A DNA stretch of 64,000 nucleotides from Planotetraspora thailandica (GCF_016863335.1 NZ_BOOR01000032.1:38359-102358), one strand, 5' to 3'. Numbered from the stretch's first letter, positions 25,286-33,517 are shown. Translations and numbers: made by a program. The notes: generated by a model not told the origin, from the letters alone.

Positions 25286-26800
25286 GTGACAGCCGTGAAT
25301 CAGTTCCGAGGCCGTGTGGCGGTGCGGCGGTGTGCTGCCGTTGGTGTGCTGGCGAGTGCCGCAGTTATGGGCGCGGCCAGCACGGCACAGGCGGACCCCC
25401 CGGCTGGGTGCCCGCATCTGGAAGGGGCGGCGGCCCAGTACGTCGAGGACGCGAAGCTGTGCGTCGCGATGCAGCGGGAGGTGCAGAACTGGCTCACCAC
25501 CGGCGCCCTTCCCGACGTGGGACGCGCGGTGCGGGATTCGCGGCGCGGGTCGGGCACGCAGGCAGCACCCGAGCAGACCGGCGAGGTCACTCGTCTTCCG
25601 CAAGCGACGGAGCAGCCGCGAACTCCGGCGAGCGCGTCTCCGCCCGACAGCACACCTGTGAACCAAGAAGCAGCTCCGAAGAGCAGCGATCACGAGAAGA
25701 GCGTTGACCACCGTAGTCCGTCTGATCACAAGGTCAGGCAAGTAACAGTTCATCAGGCGGCGAACTCGGCAACGATCACAGAAGAGGGTGCCAGGCCGGT
25801 AGCGGCAGTGGAGGTTGCGGCCCGGAGAGGGCACGACCGGCAGCCCGTCGTCGTGCATCGGTCTTCACCGTCTACGGCGATGAGCAGGCCACCGATGCGG
25901 GAGCGGAGAAGCCGCGAGGCAAAGGCACCGGTTCCCCAAGAGCGGGAGTCGGCCCCGGCCATCGCCAACGCTTCTGAGGCAACATCATCGGGCTCGATAC
26001 TGCCCCTGACGATCCCCGCGGCCCTTGCTGCGGGGCTGGTGCTCGCCTTCGCCTATCGCCGACGGCACGCTTTGGTCGGCGGCGCGGTCATGCGGTGGCG
26101 TCGTCTGCGTTTGACCCGGGAAGCCGACCGGCTTCTCCGCTTTAGCCAGCTCACCGACACGATCGCGCTTCCCGCGCAGCAGGAAGCGACGCCAAGAGAA
26201 GGCGTGGTGAGCGTGCCGGCTGATGCGGCAGCGCCGGACTCGTCAGTACTCGGGGAGGGCCGGACAAGCCTGGGGTATGTGCTCGCGATGTCGGCACTGC
26301 ATGGAATGGGGCTTGTCGGCCCGGGCAGTGATGGTGTGGCGCGTGCGATGGTCCTGGAGTTGCTGGCGGGGCGCGATTTCACGGCCCGGGTGCTCTTGCC
26401 GCGCGATGACGCGGTACGTCTGTTCGGCGAGGAGGCGATGTACGCGGAGACCCGCGGGCTGGTGGTGCTGGACACGCTGCAGGAGGTGGTGACCGAGCTG
26501 GAGGTGGAGATCGTCAGGCGGACAGGGCAGCGAATGGGTGCCGGGGTTCCTGATGGGCAGCCGTGGTTGTTCGTCGTGGCCTCGCCCGGTGCGGCTGCCG
26601 AACGGCTGCACCGCATCATCCAGGGCGGTGTCGAGGATCTGATCCTCGGAGCATTTCTCGGCGACTGGCCGTACGGCATCACTTGCACCGTCGACGACAC
26701 GGGACTCATCACGAGCCTGGAGGGACGTTCTGCGCCCGCCTGGACCGGGCATCGTCTGGCGACATGCGGTCAGGCCGATGCCGTGCAGCGATTTTCATAA
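25286..26800 (+). CDS. Secreted/membrane-anchored protein of the mobile element
   Basis: A 504-residue protein starting with GTG. Residues 1-36 look like a signal peptide (AAVGVLASAAVMGAASTAQA). A disordered Pro/Ser/His-rich section follows, then one transmembrane helix near residues 240-260 (LTIPAALAAGLVLAFAYRRR) and a cytoplasmic domain. The last domain (LGYVLAMSALHGMGLVGPGS, VLDTLQEVVTELEVEIVRRT) resembles the central domain of LysM/BTAD-type membrane regulators found in actinomycete integrative elements, but the BTAD end is absent. Role unknown; possibly signalling or part of a transfer apparatus. Confidence 0.65.
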   Translation: MTAVNQFRGRVAVRRCAAVGVLASAAVMGAASTAQADPPAGCPHLEGAAAQYVEDAKLCVAMQREVQNWLTTGALPDVGRAVRDSRRGSGTQAAPEQTGEVTRLPQATEQPRTPASASPPDSTPVNQEAAPKSSDHEKSVDHRSPSDHKVRQVTVHQAANSATITEEGARPVAAVEVAARRGHDRQPVVVHRSSPSTAMSRPPMRERRSREAKAPVPQERESAPAIANASEATSSGSILPLTIPAALAAGLVLAFAYRRRHALVGGAVMRWRRLRLTREADRLLRFSQLTDTIALPAQQEATPREGVVSVPADAAAPDSSVLGEGRTSLGYVLAMSALHGMGLVGPGSDGVARAMVLELLAGRDFTARVLLPRDDAVRLFGEEAMYAETRGLVVLDTLQEVVTELEVEIVRRTGQRMGAGVPDGQPWLFVVASPGAAAERLHRIIQGGVEDLILGAFLGDWPYGITCTVDDTGLITSLEGRSAPAWTGHRLATCGQADAVQRFS

Positions 26801-26826
26801 GGTGGCCTTGACCTGCTCGGTCGGGG

Positions 26827-27072
26827 CTACCAGCGGTCTCGGCGTGTGGGGAGCATGAAGGCCGCGATCAACGCGGCCGGCCAGCCGATGCACGTCGAAC
26901 CGCCAAGGCAGTTGAGCGCAAAAAGCAGGGCGAAGTTCTCGACACTGCGTAAGAGCCCGATCAGCGTGGGCAGGAAGTACAGCACGACTAGCAGCAGGAT
27001 TAGTCCGATCCAGAACAGGTAGCTGTGCGCGAGAGCGTCCACCCGCGTATCTTTCCGTAGCAGCTCGATCAC
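26827..27072 (-). CDS. Small membrane protein similar to phage superinfection-immunity (Imm) proteins
   Basis: An 81-residue protein with two hydrophobic helices around a polar turn: YLFWIGLILLLVVLYFLPTL, a short loop with an Arg, FALLFALNCLGGSTCIGWPA, then ALIAAFMLP. The YFLPT...R...N...LN...IGWPAAL pattern is that of the T4 Imm-like family (superinfection immunity), which blocks entry of related phage DNA. Here it may exclude competing elements or phages; this is inference. Its ATG overlaps the previous gene's stop (27069-27072), coupling it to the primase operon. Confidence 0.7.
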   Translation of the reverse strand: MIELLRKDTRVDALAHSYLFWIGLILLLVVLYFLPTLIGLLRSVENFALLFALNCLGGSTCIGWPAALIAAFMLPTRRDRW

Positions 27073-27704
27073 TTCTGGCGATTACGCGCAGGCGTCCCCG
27101 TCCGCTTCGGGCCGGGTACGGCGACGGCCGTCGTTCCCGCGCACGCTTTTACGACCTTGTCGATCGTGTGGGGAAAGTCCTGGTGAGCAAGCTGCACGGC
27201 TGGGGAAAGTTGCCGGCGCACGGCTGCGGGATATCCGGTCCGGGGGCGTGGCTCCCGGGCGAACATCGGCGCGACTTCCCGCATGGCCGCCTCAGGAGCA
27301 TGACCTTCGGCGCGGAGCCGGTCGTAGCGGTTCATGGCGTACGGGTGGAGCTCCCGAAGCCGTTCTTCACACTTGAGCTGTGCGCGCTCTGCCGCCGGGT
27401 CGCTGGCCGCGTAGGGTGCGGCAGCTCCCCAGGCGCGGCTCACCTGCAGGAGGTCGGCCTTACGCAGCCATGCCGGATCGTTGGCGGGCAGCCATTGCAG
27501 GCGTGCCGCGCGGTGCTCAGCCCGTTGCCGGGCGCGGAGCGCGTCAGCGGCCTGGCGCTCCCGTTCGGCCTGTGCGCGTACGCGCTGAGCCTTGAGCTGG
27601 AGCAGGACCTGGGTCGTTGTGACAGCTACGGGAGCCAGTTGGAGGGCACGCTGCCTTCCGAGGGCGACGGCTTCACGGAGTGGGTCCGCGTAGTGGTCGT
27701 TCAT
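27069..27704 (-). CDS. Basic protein of unknown function, primase-linked
   Basis: A 211-residue protein rich in Arg, Ala and Gln, with a long helical region (VLLQLKAQRVRAQAERERQA and on) and YAMNRYDRLRAEGHAPEAAM. It is very basic, so nucleic-acid contact is plausible. It overlaps the primase 3' end by 32 bases and the Imm-like gene by four. Similar companion proteins sit next to primases in actinomycete integrative elements (general knowledge of such loci); no named family is recognised. Confidence 0.65.
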   Translation of the reverse strand: MNDHYADPLREAVALGRQRALQLAPVAVTTTQVLLQLKAQRVRAQAERERQAADALRARQRAEHRAARLQWLPANDPAWLRKADLLQVSRAWGAAAPYAASDPAAERAQLKCEERLRELHPYAMNRYDRLRAEGHAPEAAMREVAPMFAREPRPRTGYPAAVRRQLSPAVQLAHQDFPHTIDKVVKACAGTTAVAVPGPKRTGTPARNRQK

Positions 27705-28731
27705 CGGGTTTCCTTCCTATGGGCGATGACGGGGCGCTGGCGGTTGTGGGCGGTGTGGGGAAGTCGCCGAGCGCGAGCCTGCTGGTCACGAAGTCGACGG
27801 TGGTTTCGGTGACCGTCGCGTGGTCGACGTTGAGCCGGGCTGCCACTCGTGCCACTTGCCGAGGGACATCACTCGGTGCCATGGACGCGATGGCCTTCCC
27901 GACCGAGCGGAGGGCGTTCAGGCGGCCCTCGGCGTAGGCGAGGTGGTGCTGCCATGGTTCAATCGCCGCGTCGGTGACGAGGTCGGCCAGCGGGTGGTTC
28001 TGGGTGTGCAGGATCGTGGCCAAGGCTTCCGGTCCGGCTTGATGGAGAACGGCAGCGGGGTCTTGACCGTCCGGGAACATGACCGCCTCAGCCGTACAGA
28101 GGTCCTTGAAGAGCGCATAGGAGCGGACGGCGGCTGCATGGCCGGCGGCGTCGCCGTCGAAGGCGATCAGGATGCCGTTGCTGAGGTCGGTGGCAGCTCG
28201 CAGGGCCACGACGTGGTCAGGTGTGAGCGCGGTGCCGCATGGTGCGAGGCCGTTCAGCTGCGCTTTGCCGACGGTGGTGACCGCGATGGCGTCCAAGGGA
28301 CCTTCGGTGATGACGGGCTTGGCTCCGGTGGTCAGGGCGTGAACGCCGAACAGCACGTTGCCCTTGACGTAGAGGGGCGTGCGAGGGCTGTTCAGGTATT
28401 TGGGCTCGTTGTCGCGGCTGCGGCCGATGAACGCGATCGTGGTGCCGTCGACGTCCTTGATGGGCAGCATGGCGCGGTCGCGGAAGAAGTCGACGAGCGT
28501 GCCGCGGCTGGTCCGGCGGCCCAGGCCGGATTCTTTGATCGCTATGTCACTGAAGCCGAGGCCGCGCAGGTGCCGGGTGAGGGCCCGCCAGTCGTTGGGG
28601 GCGTATCCGATCTGCCAGCTGTGCTGGATGCCGACGTCGAAACCGCGGTTGTGCAAGTAGGCGGGGACCCAGCTGCTCGGGTGGTGGGCCTGGAAGAAGA
28701 GTTCGGCCTGCTGGTGAATGGCGATGAGCAT
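27673..28731 (-). CDS. DnaG-like DNA primase (Toprim) of the mobile element
   Basis: A 352-residue primase-type protein without the N-terminal zinc finger. The RNA-polymerase core of DnaG is visible (FRDRAMLPIKDVDGTTIAFI, KYLNSPRTPLYVKGN, LFGVHAL), then the Toprim metal sites ITEGPLDAIA (Glu143) and IAFDGDAAGH (Asp192, Asp194). It should prime replication of the element after excision or transfer. It is the first gene of a run with the basic protein and the Imm-like protein. Confidence 0.88.
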   Translation of the reverse strand: MLIAIHQQAELFFQAHHPSSWVPAYLHNRGFDVGIQHSWQIGYAPNDWRALTRHLRGLGFSDIAIKESGLGRRTSRGTLVDFFRDRAMLPIKDVDGTTIAFIGRSRDNEPKYLNSPRTPLYVKGNVLFGVHALTTGAKPVITEGPLDAIAVTTVGKAQLNGLAPCGTALTPDHVVALRAATDLSNGILIAFDGDAAGHAAAVRSYALFKDLCTAEAVMFPDGQDPAAVLHQAGPEALATILHTQNHPLADLVTDAAIEPWQHHLAYAEGRLNALRSVGKAIASMAPSDVPRQVARVAARLNVDHATVTETTVDFVTSRLALGDFPTPPTTASAPSSPIGRKPDERPLRGPTP

Positions 28732-28755
28732 CAGACAGGGTCCCCTCAGGTCGCG

Positions 28756-29604
28756 CTACACGGTCTCGCGGCGCATGCCGATGGTGGTGGCAAGCCAGCG
28801 CAGCCGTTCATTGGCGATGCGGTGGCCCTGGGCGCGGAGTTGGGCGGCCAGGTCCATCTGGCTCAGCCGTACGCCGCGCTGCTCGGCACTGGCGACGATT
28901 GCCTGTGCGGCCTGGATGAGCTGGTCGTCGGCCTCCTGCTGCTGGGGGGTCTGAGAAGTGGGGAAGGCTGCGCCGGCGAGTTGGAGCCGTATGGCGATGC
29001 GCTCGGACAAGGGAGCTTTCCATCGCCACAGCCAGCGGCCGTGCGTCTGGTGGAGGGTGGAGATCGTCTCGAGGTGGAGATATTCGAGCTGGAGGCCGCG
29101 GGGGTAGCTGGTGACGTTCCACAACACCATGCGCCGCCAGAGCATGAAGCTGGAGATCGGGGCGAGGATCCAGCGGGAGAGGGGTACGCGGTCGCGCCGG
29201 GTGCCTGTGGTGAGGCCGACCCAGCGGCGGATGAGGTGGCGGATCCCCTCGATGACGGTGACGAACAGGACGGGCATGGCCGCGTGCATGAGGCCGGCGA
29301 TGGGGTCGCCGTGCGCGGCGGCGACGTTGAGGACGACGGTGGCGGTGATGAACGCCCAGGCGATCCAGCGCAGGACCGGCCAGGGGAGGTCGGCGAATTC
29401 CATGAGGAGGTCCCAGGCCAGCAGGGCGAGAATCCCGACGTCGATACCCAGGGGGACGATCCATGCGTGCGCACCGAACCATGGCTCGGCGAGGTGTCGC
29501 AGGGTGGTGAAGGAGCCGATCCCGCCGAGTACGGCCAGGGCTGCCACAAGTGGGGCGACGATGCAGCTGGCAATGGTGACGGCGAGGGTGAGGTGGCGGG
29601 TCAC
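28756..29604 (-). CDS. DUF2637 membrane protein
   Basis: A 282-residue protein with four to five membrane helices in its first half (TIASCIVAPLVAALAVLGGI, WIVPLGIDVGILALLAWDLL, WIAWAFITATVVLNVAAAHG, then AMPVLFVTVIEGI) and a soluble, Gln-rich C-terminal region. DUF2637 proteins are a regular part of actinomycete integrative elements and plasmids, where they are thought to help transfer or spread. GTG 29604 overlaps the stop of the 24-residue ORF (29601-29603), so translation is coupled. Confidence 0.85.
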   Translation of the reverse strand: MTRHLTLAVTIASCIVAPLVAALAVLGGIGSFTTLRHLAEPWFGAHAWIVPLGIDVGILALLAWDLLMEFADLPWPVLRWIAWAFITATVVLNVAAAHGDPIAGLMHAAMPVLFVTVIEGIRHLIRRWVGLTTGTRRDRVPLSRWILAPISSFMLWRRMVLWNVTSYPRGLQLEYLHLETISTLHQTHGRWLWRWKAPLSERIAIRLQLAGAAFPTSQTPQQQEADDQLIQAAQAIVASAEQRGVRLSQMDLAAQLRAQGHRIANERLRWLATTIGMRRETV

Positions 29605-29675
29605 CGGGCGGCGCTTCCGGCGAGGTGGGTGGCTGCCCGGACTATGCCCTCGTCGTTGGCGGGGGACAGGATCAT
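29601..29675 (-). CDS. 24-residue ORF coupled on both sides
   Basis: ATG 29675 overlaps the stop of the 67-residue ORF, and its own TGA (29601-29603) overlaps the GTG of the DUF2637 gene. The peptide is MILSPANDEGIVRAATHLAG plus four residues. The double overlap suggests it is translated. Function unknown. Confidence 0.55.
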   Translation of the reverse strand: MILSPANDEGIVRAATHLAGSAAR

Positions 29676-29875
29676 GCCCTGGTGCGTGCGTAGGCGTAGA
29701 CGCCTTCGGCGCCGGCGCAGTACACGGTTTCGGCGCCGACCGTGAGGGCCCACTGGCCGTTGTGGCGACGTATCAACCGGGCCGGGCAACGGTGGCTGAC
29801 TTCTAGTCCGAGCCGGACGAGTCGTTGGTGACGCGCTGTGGTCTCGTTGGGTACTCGCATCGGTGTGGTTGACAT
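29672..29875 (-). CDS. Small 67-residue protein heading the DUF2637 operon
   Basis: A small basic protein with a C-terminal beta-like segment (GQWALTVGAETVYCAGAEGV). It is the first gene of the minus-strand transfer/replication run, directly downstream of palindromes shared with the divergent XRE regulator. The overlapping longer frame at 29601-29963 is Arg/Pro-rich noise and was rejected. Function unknown; similar short ORFs are common in such elements. Confidence 0.6.
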   Translation of the reverse strand: MSTTPMRVPNETTARHQRLVRLGLEVSHRCPARLIRRHNGQWALTVGAETVYCAGAEGVYAYARTRA

Positions 29876-29907
29876 CGGTAACCTTCGGGCGTGGAGAGGC
29901 GGTCTCC

Positions 29908-30004
29908 ATCAACTCAAGTTGATGACGGAAGCAGGATAGGCACGCTGCGTAACCGACTGTCAACTAAAAGTGATGAACTCGAGTTCGTGTCGCTCGAAGT
30001 TGAT
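29908..30004. promoter_or_regulatory. Repeated AACT/AGTT operators between XRE gene and DUF2637 operon
   Basis: ATCAACTCAAGTTGAT (29908-29923) is a palindrome. CAACTAAAAGT (29961-29971) and GAACTCGAGTTC (29975-29986) are two further sites with AACT...AGTT arms, and GAAGTTGAT (29996-30004) is a half site. They cluster in a divergent promoter region and are the likely binding sites of the XRE protein encoded at 30015. Confidence 0.65.
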
Positions 30005-30014
30005 GTGGTGGATA

Positions 30015-30464
30015 GTGGCTGACGATCCGAGTACGGCGAAAACGACGAGGTCCCTGGCGGACAAGATCGAGTGGCTGATCCAGAACCGCTGGCCTTCTGG
30101 CAGTCGGTCTCCGAGGAACAACTTGGAGGCCGCAGCTGCGATCTCGGAGGCGACGGGGGAGGATCTGTCGTCGACCACGATCTGGAAGCTGCGGACGGGG
30201 AGATCGGACAATCCGCAGCTCAAGACGCTTAAAGCGCTGTCGAAGTTCTTCGACGTGCCCATCGGCTACTTCGGCGACGATGACGAGGCGGAGGCGACGG
30301 CCGACCAGGTGGTCGCCTCGTCGTTAATCGGTGAGTCCGGATTTAATCGCGAGGCGCTCCGGGCCTTGGTGGAGATGTCCGACGGCGGCCGTCGGCTCGT
30401 CGCCGACTTCATCATCAGCGCCGCCCGCCTTGAACGCGGCCAGGATCGTGGTCAAGGCGCATGA
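30015..30464 (+). CDS. XRE-family regulator of the element
   Basis: A 149-residue protein with an N-terminal Cro/CI helix-turn-helix (SLADKIEWLIQNRWPSGSRS, then ISEATGEDLSSTTIWKLRTG and LKTLKALSKFFDVPIGYFG) and a helical C-terminal half. GTG 30015 is preferred to the ATG at 29970, which lies inside the operator cluster. It most likely represses both itself and the divergent DUF2637/primase operon. Confidence 0.82.
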   Translation: MADDPSTAKTTRSLADKIEWLIQNRWPSGSRSPRNNLEAAAAISEATGEDLSSTTIWKLRTGRSDNPQLKTLKALSKFFDVPIGYFGDDDEAEATADQVVASSLIGESGFNREALRALVEMSDGGRRLVADFIISAARLERGQDRGQGA

Positions 30465-30510
30465 CGCCGAACATGCTGAGCTTGGGATGTCCGGGGTCGG
30501 TGCGAGGCTC

Positions 30511-31971
30511 CTACGCTTTTGCCTGGATCAGCGGGCGGGCACGTTCGACGAACGCGTGGACCTCTGGTGAGCCGTACGGCTTGAGGGTCTTCACGAGGCG
30601 GGAGATGTGCCCGACGCAGCGTGGGGAGTCGACCTGGCCGGTCAGTGCGTCGACGGCTCGGTCCCCGTACTCGAGTGCTTTGTCGATGTCCGGTTGGGGT
30701 TGCTGGACATACGTCGTGGCGAGCAGGACGTGGCGGAGCGCGCCCTCGCGTGAGTGCGTCGATTCCTGGAGGCGCAGTCCGCTGCGCAGGTGTGCGCGGG
30801 CACGGGCGTGGTCGCCGAGTCGCAGGTAGCAGTATCCGGCTTGGGCGTGCGCTTGGGCTTCGGTCATCCAGTAACACCAGGCCGGTGCTCCCGATGAGGC
30901 GGGGGAGTCGCCGAGTGCGTCGAACGCGGCGTCGATGGCGCGTCTGCAGGCTACGACTGTGCGGGTGCTGGTCGGGTCGTCGTTGGCGTGCGCTTCGGCT
31001 ACGCGCAGGTGCAGGATCGCGGTCACCTGTGGGCTGGCGCCGGGGTAGCCGTTGCGGGCGGTTTCGGCGAGAGTGATCGCCTCCCGGGTTCGGCCGAGGT
31101 CTTTGGCCTGGCACGACAGGAAGCCGAGGATGTTCGCGGTCAGGGCCCGGTCGCCGGCGGTGTAGGCGGCGCGCAGTGCGGCTGACCAGTACCGCTGGGC
31201 CTGAGCGTGTGCGGAGGTGTCGAAGGACAGGAATCCGGCGAGGCGGAGTAGTTCGGCGACCGCGCTGTGCAGCCGCCGCCCTACGACGTCGCTGTAGTGG
31301 CGGTTGTTCAGCAGGTCGACTGCGCTGGCCGCGTGCTGGTGTACCAGCGCTAGGAGGGCGCCGCCGCCGAGTTGGTCGTCCATGCGGCGCAGCTGGTCGG
31401 TGATCACGTCGAGGGAGTCGACGACCTCAAGCGGCAGCGGGGCCGTCCCGCCGGGGCCGGTTCCGGTTTCGGTCGGGCCCGTGCCTGCCGCCGGGGGAGC
31501 CACGAGATCGTTGATCCATGGGGTGGTCGCGGACAGCAGACCGACTCGTATGGCTGTTCTGCGGTTCGTGGCGTTCCCCTCGTCACCGGTAGCGGCTGCA
31601 GTAGTCGGCGTTCCTATGAGGTCATCTATCAGACATCGGTAGATCTGCGCTAGGCGGATGATGTCGGTATAACTCGGCTCCCGGGCGTTGGGCGATGCCG
31701 GGCTTCCCGGCCCATCCCACCGTTCCCAGTACGAGATGTACTTCCCCGTTTTCGGTTTGTCGCTCGGCCATAGCTGGTTGTAGAGGTCCGCGATGCCGTC
31801 CTGGGTGAGTCCCAGTGCGAGCCGGAACGCCACCCGCATGTTGACGCCGAGGGCGGCGGCGATCGCCGCGGCGGTCTGCCCGGTACTCGCGCCGAGCCCG
31901 GCCATGGTCGAGCGGAGTTGCAGGATGTCGCCCCTGCTGAGGCGGCGGGGGAGCTCGACGCCGGAACCCAT
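30511..31971 (-). CDS. Helix-turn-helix regulator with TPR-like sensor domain
   Basis: A 486-residue regulator. An N-terminal DNA-binding region (LSRGDILQLRSTMAGLGAST, FRLALGLTQDGIADLYN, with a conserved KYISYWERW) is followed by about 300 residues of TPR-type helix pairs (AGDRALTANILGFLSCQAKD, EAITLAETARNGYPGASPQV, AGYCYLRLGDHARARAHL). Proteins of this layout control development or metabolism in actinomycetes. ATG 31971 follows AGGAGGT. Its ligand and targets are unknown. Confidence 0.82.
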   Translation of the reverse strand: MGSGVELPRRLSRGDILQLRSTMAGLGASTGQTAAAIAAALGVNMRVAFRLALGLTQDGIADLYNQLWPSDKPKTGKYISYWERWDGPGSPASPNAREPSYTDIIRLAQIYRCLIDDLIGTPTTAAATGDEGNATNRRTAIRVGLLSATTPWINDLVAPPAAGTGPTETGTGPGGTAPLPLEVVDSLDVITDQLRRMDDQLGGGALLALVHQHAASAVDLLNNRHYSDVVGRRLHSAVAELLRLAGFLSFDTSAHAQAQRYWSAALRAAYTAGDRALTANILGFLSCQAKDLGRTREAITLAETARNGYPGASPQVTAILHLRVAEAHANDDPTSTRTVVACRRAIDAAFDALGDSPASSGAPAWCYWMTEAQAHAQAGYCYLRLGDHARARAHLRSGLRLQESTHSREGALRHVLLATTYVQQPQPDIDKALEYGDRAVDALTGQVDSPRCVGHISRLVKTLKPYGSPEVHAFVERARPLIQAKA

Positions 31972-32192
31972 TGGACGGACCTCCTGTTCACGCGTCCGAT
32001 CTGGCTTTTGCCGGTGGTGCTTCACCCGTAGATGACCACACGCCCGGGCGGCGTGCCAGCGGGATCGGGTGGTCGGGCCTGAAACTCCCCTGCCGCGTGG
32101 GTGGAGGTCGGCACGACTGGTGACCGAAAGTGATGGCTACGTCGCACAGGGCGGCGGAGCGCCCTCCGTCCTTGGCAGTCAGGGAGGATGAA

Positions 32193-32720
32193 ATGAGGCT
32201 TGGCTGGTGGCAGCGCGCGTTTCCCGGCGACCCGGGTCAGCTGCGTGAGGTTCGCCGGTATGTCGCCGGGCTGCTGGATGGATTCCCCGCTCGTGACGAT
32301 GTGATCGCGTGTGCTGCCGAGTTGGCGTCCAACGCGATTGTGCATACCCGGTCGGGTAACGGTGGGACGTTCGTCGTTCACGTGCAGCGTGGGAGTGGTT
32401 GTCTGCGCGTTGCGGTAGCGGATGCGGGGTCGGATGTCTGTCCGGTTCTTCGTGCCGTCTTCGATGAGAACCTGCGGGAAGGTGGGCGGGGGTTGGCGAT
32501 CGTGGCGGCGCTCAGCAGCCGCATGCAGGTCGACGGAGATGCGCGCGGCCGCACGGTATGGGCGGAGTTCCGCTGGCCGATGGGGTGCCGCCGTCCACGT
32601 CGCCGCATGACGCCGTTCTGGTTGAGCTGGGGGCCCGGTTCAGCACGTGGGTGTGCTGGTACGGCAGTCAGACGCGGCAGTGGTGGGCTATGCCCCGGAT
32701 TCCCGCGCCGTACCTGGTGA
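32193..32720 (+). CDS. ATP-binding anti-sigma-like protein (HATPase_c)
   Basis: A 175-residue RsbW/SpoIIAB-style kinase fold: N-box ACAAELASNAIVHTRSGNGG, VAVADAGSDVCP (G1) and REGGRGLAIVAALSSRMQVD (G2). Such proteins bind sigma or anti-anti-sigma factors. The ATG follows GGGAGGA. The natural end should be near EFRWPM (about 32584). After that the frame continues for about 45 odd Arg/Gly-rich residues while another frame is coding, suggesting a lost stop or a frameshift. Confidence 0.82.
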   Translation: MRLGWWQRAFPGDPGQLREVRRYVAGLLDGFPARDDVIACAAELASNAIVHTRSGNGGTFVVHVQRGSGCLRVAVADAGSDVCPVLRAVFDENLREGGRGLAIVAALSSRMQVDGDARGRTVWAEFRWPMGCRRPRRRMTPFWLSWGPGSARGCAGTAVRRGSGGLCPGFPRRTW

Positions 32721-32782
32721 CCGCGTCAGCGGCGGAAGATCTCGCCCACCGCATCGCCGCCATTGAGAAGAGCGGCGCATAG
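32585..32782 (+). CDS. Small protein overlapping the HATPase 3' end
   Basis: From GTG 32585 the +1 frame encodes about 65 residues (STSPHDAVLVELGARFSTWV, then CWYGSQTRQWWAMPRI and ASAAEDLAHRIAAIEKSGA). It has the look of a small conserved actinomycete protein often placed after ATP-binding anti-sigma-like genes. It has no good ribosome site, so it is probably translated by coupling. The 136-base overlap is unusual. Function unknown. Confidence 0.55.
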   Translation: MPPSTSPHDAVLVELGARFSTWVCWYGSQTRQWWAMPRIPAPYLVTASAAEDLAHRIAAIEKSGA

Positions 32783-32786
32783 ACCG

Positions 32787-32840
32787 CCGCGTGGCCGGCG
32801 ACCATCCCCCCCCGGGATGGACCCCTCTCCGGCCACGCGG
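32787..32840 (+). terminator. GC-rich hairpin terminator
   Basis: CCGCGTGGCCGG (32787-32798) and CCGGCCACGCGG (32829-32840) are perfect 12-base arms just after the small ORF and before the convergent GNAT gene. There is no U-run. It is likely a two-way terminator. Confidence 0.65.
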
Positions 32841-32902
32841 CTCGACCAGCGGCGATTGGCCTGCCGTCCCCGACGGCGCGTGGTCGGCTCTGCCCCGTCT
32901 CG

Positions 32903-33517
32903 TCATTTAGTGCGGTCGATGACCAGTACGTCGGATGCGGTCGAATCCGGCGCGGGTTGGCATGTGCCGACTACCTGCCATCCCCACCGCTGGTACATGG
33001 CATGAGCCGACGCGTCTGGGTTGGCGAGTAGCACGCCATACGGCTCTGCCCGGCCGTTGAGGAGCTCGGCGAGCAGGCGCTTGCCGGTTCCCCTGCCCGA
33101 GGTACTGCTTGCGCAGGTCAAGCTCGATGACAGCGAATTTGTCCGCCTGTAGCACATGTTCGGGGGCTGGTGTAGTTTCGCCGCGCCACCACCGGTCGGT
33201 TCCATGGTCAGTCCGAAGGCGAAGCCGGCCAGGGTTCCGTCGTCGTCGGCGGCGACCAGTTCGAAGCCGGGGCTGGCCACCTGACGACGGGTTCGTTCGA
33301 GGAAGAGTTTGCGCTCGTACAGGGGTCCTGCGTTGTACGGCGGCTCGGCGTGGATCTCGACGTAGACGTCGGCGTATTCGTCGCTGATGGCTGCGGATGC
33401 GCGGTCGCCGGTCAGGTGGTTGACGCGATTCCCATCAGGAGCCTCCCGCGAGGGACCCAGAAGTATGGAAACCGGAGAGATCCCATCTGAACGGGAGATT
33501 CGCTCTCGGCAGCTCAC
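32903..33517 (-). pseudogene. GNAT acetyltransferase with two compensating frameshifts
   Basis: Both ends read as a GNAT N-acetyltransferase (YVEIHAEPPYNAGPLYERKL, DGTLAGFAFGLTM; then GTGKRLLAELLNGRAEPYGV, ANPDASAHAMYQRWGWQVVG). Between about 33190 and 33095 the family-like sequence (ETTPAPEHVLQADKFAVIEL) is in the next frame. A one-base loss near 33190 and a gain near 33090 cancel, so the frame stays open but about 32 residues are scrambled, including the strand before the acetyl-CoA loop. The start is uncertain (GTG 33517 used; homology begins near 33430). Confidence 0.75.

Noticed and set aside
27820..29745. A 641-codon plus-strand frame over the primase and DUF2637 genes
   Set aside because: Gly/Val/Glu-rich antisense text; the minus strand has Toprim and membrane-helix motifs and coupled starts.
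29601..29963. 120-codon minus-strand frame
   Set aside because: It shares only its last 24 codons with a convincing peptide; the rest is Arg/Pro-rich and competes with the better 67-residue gene.
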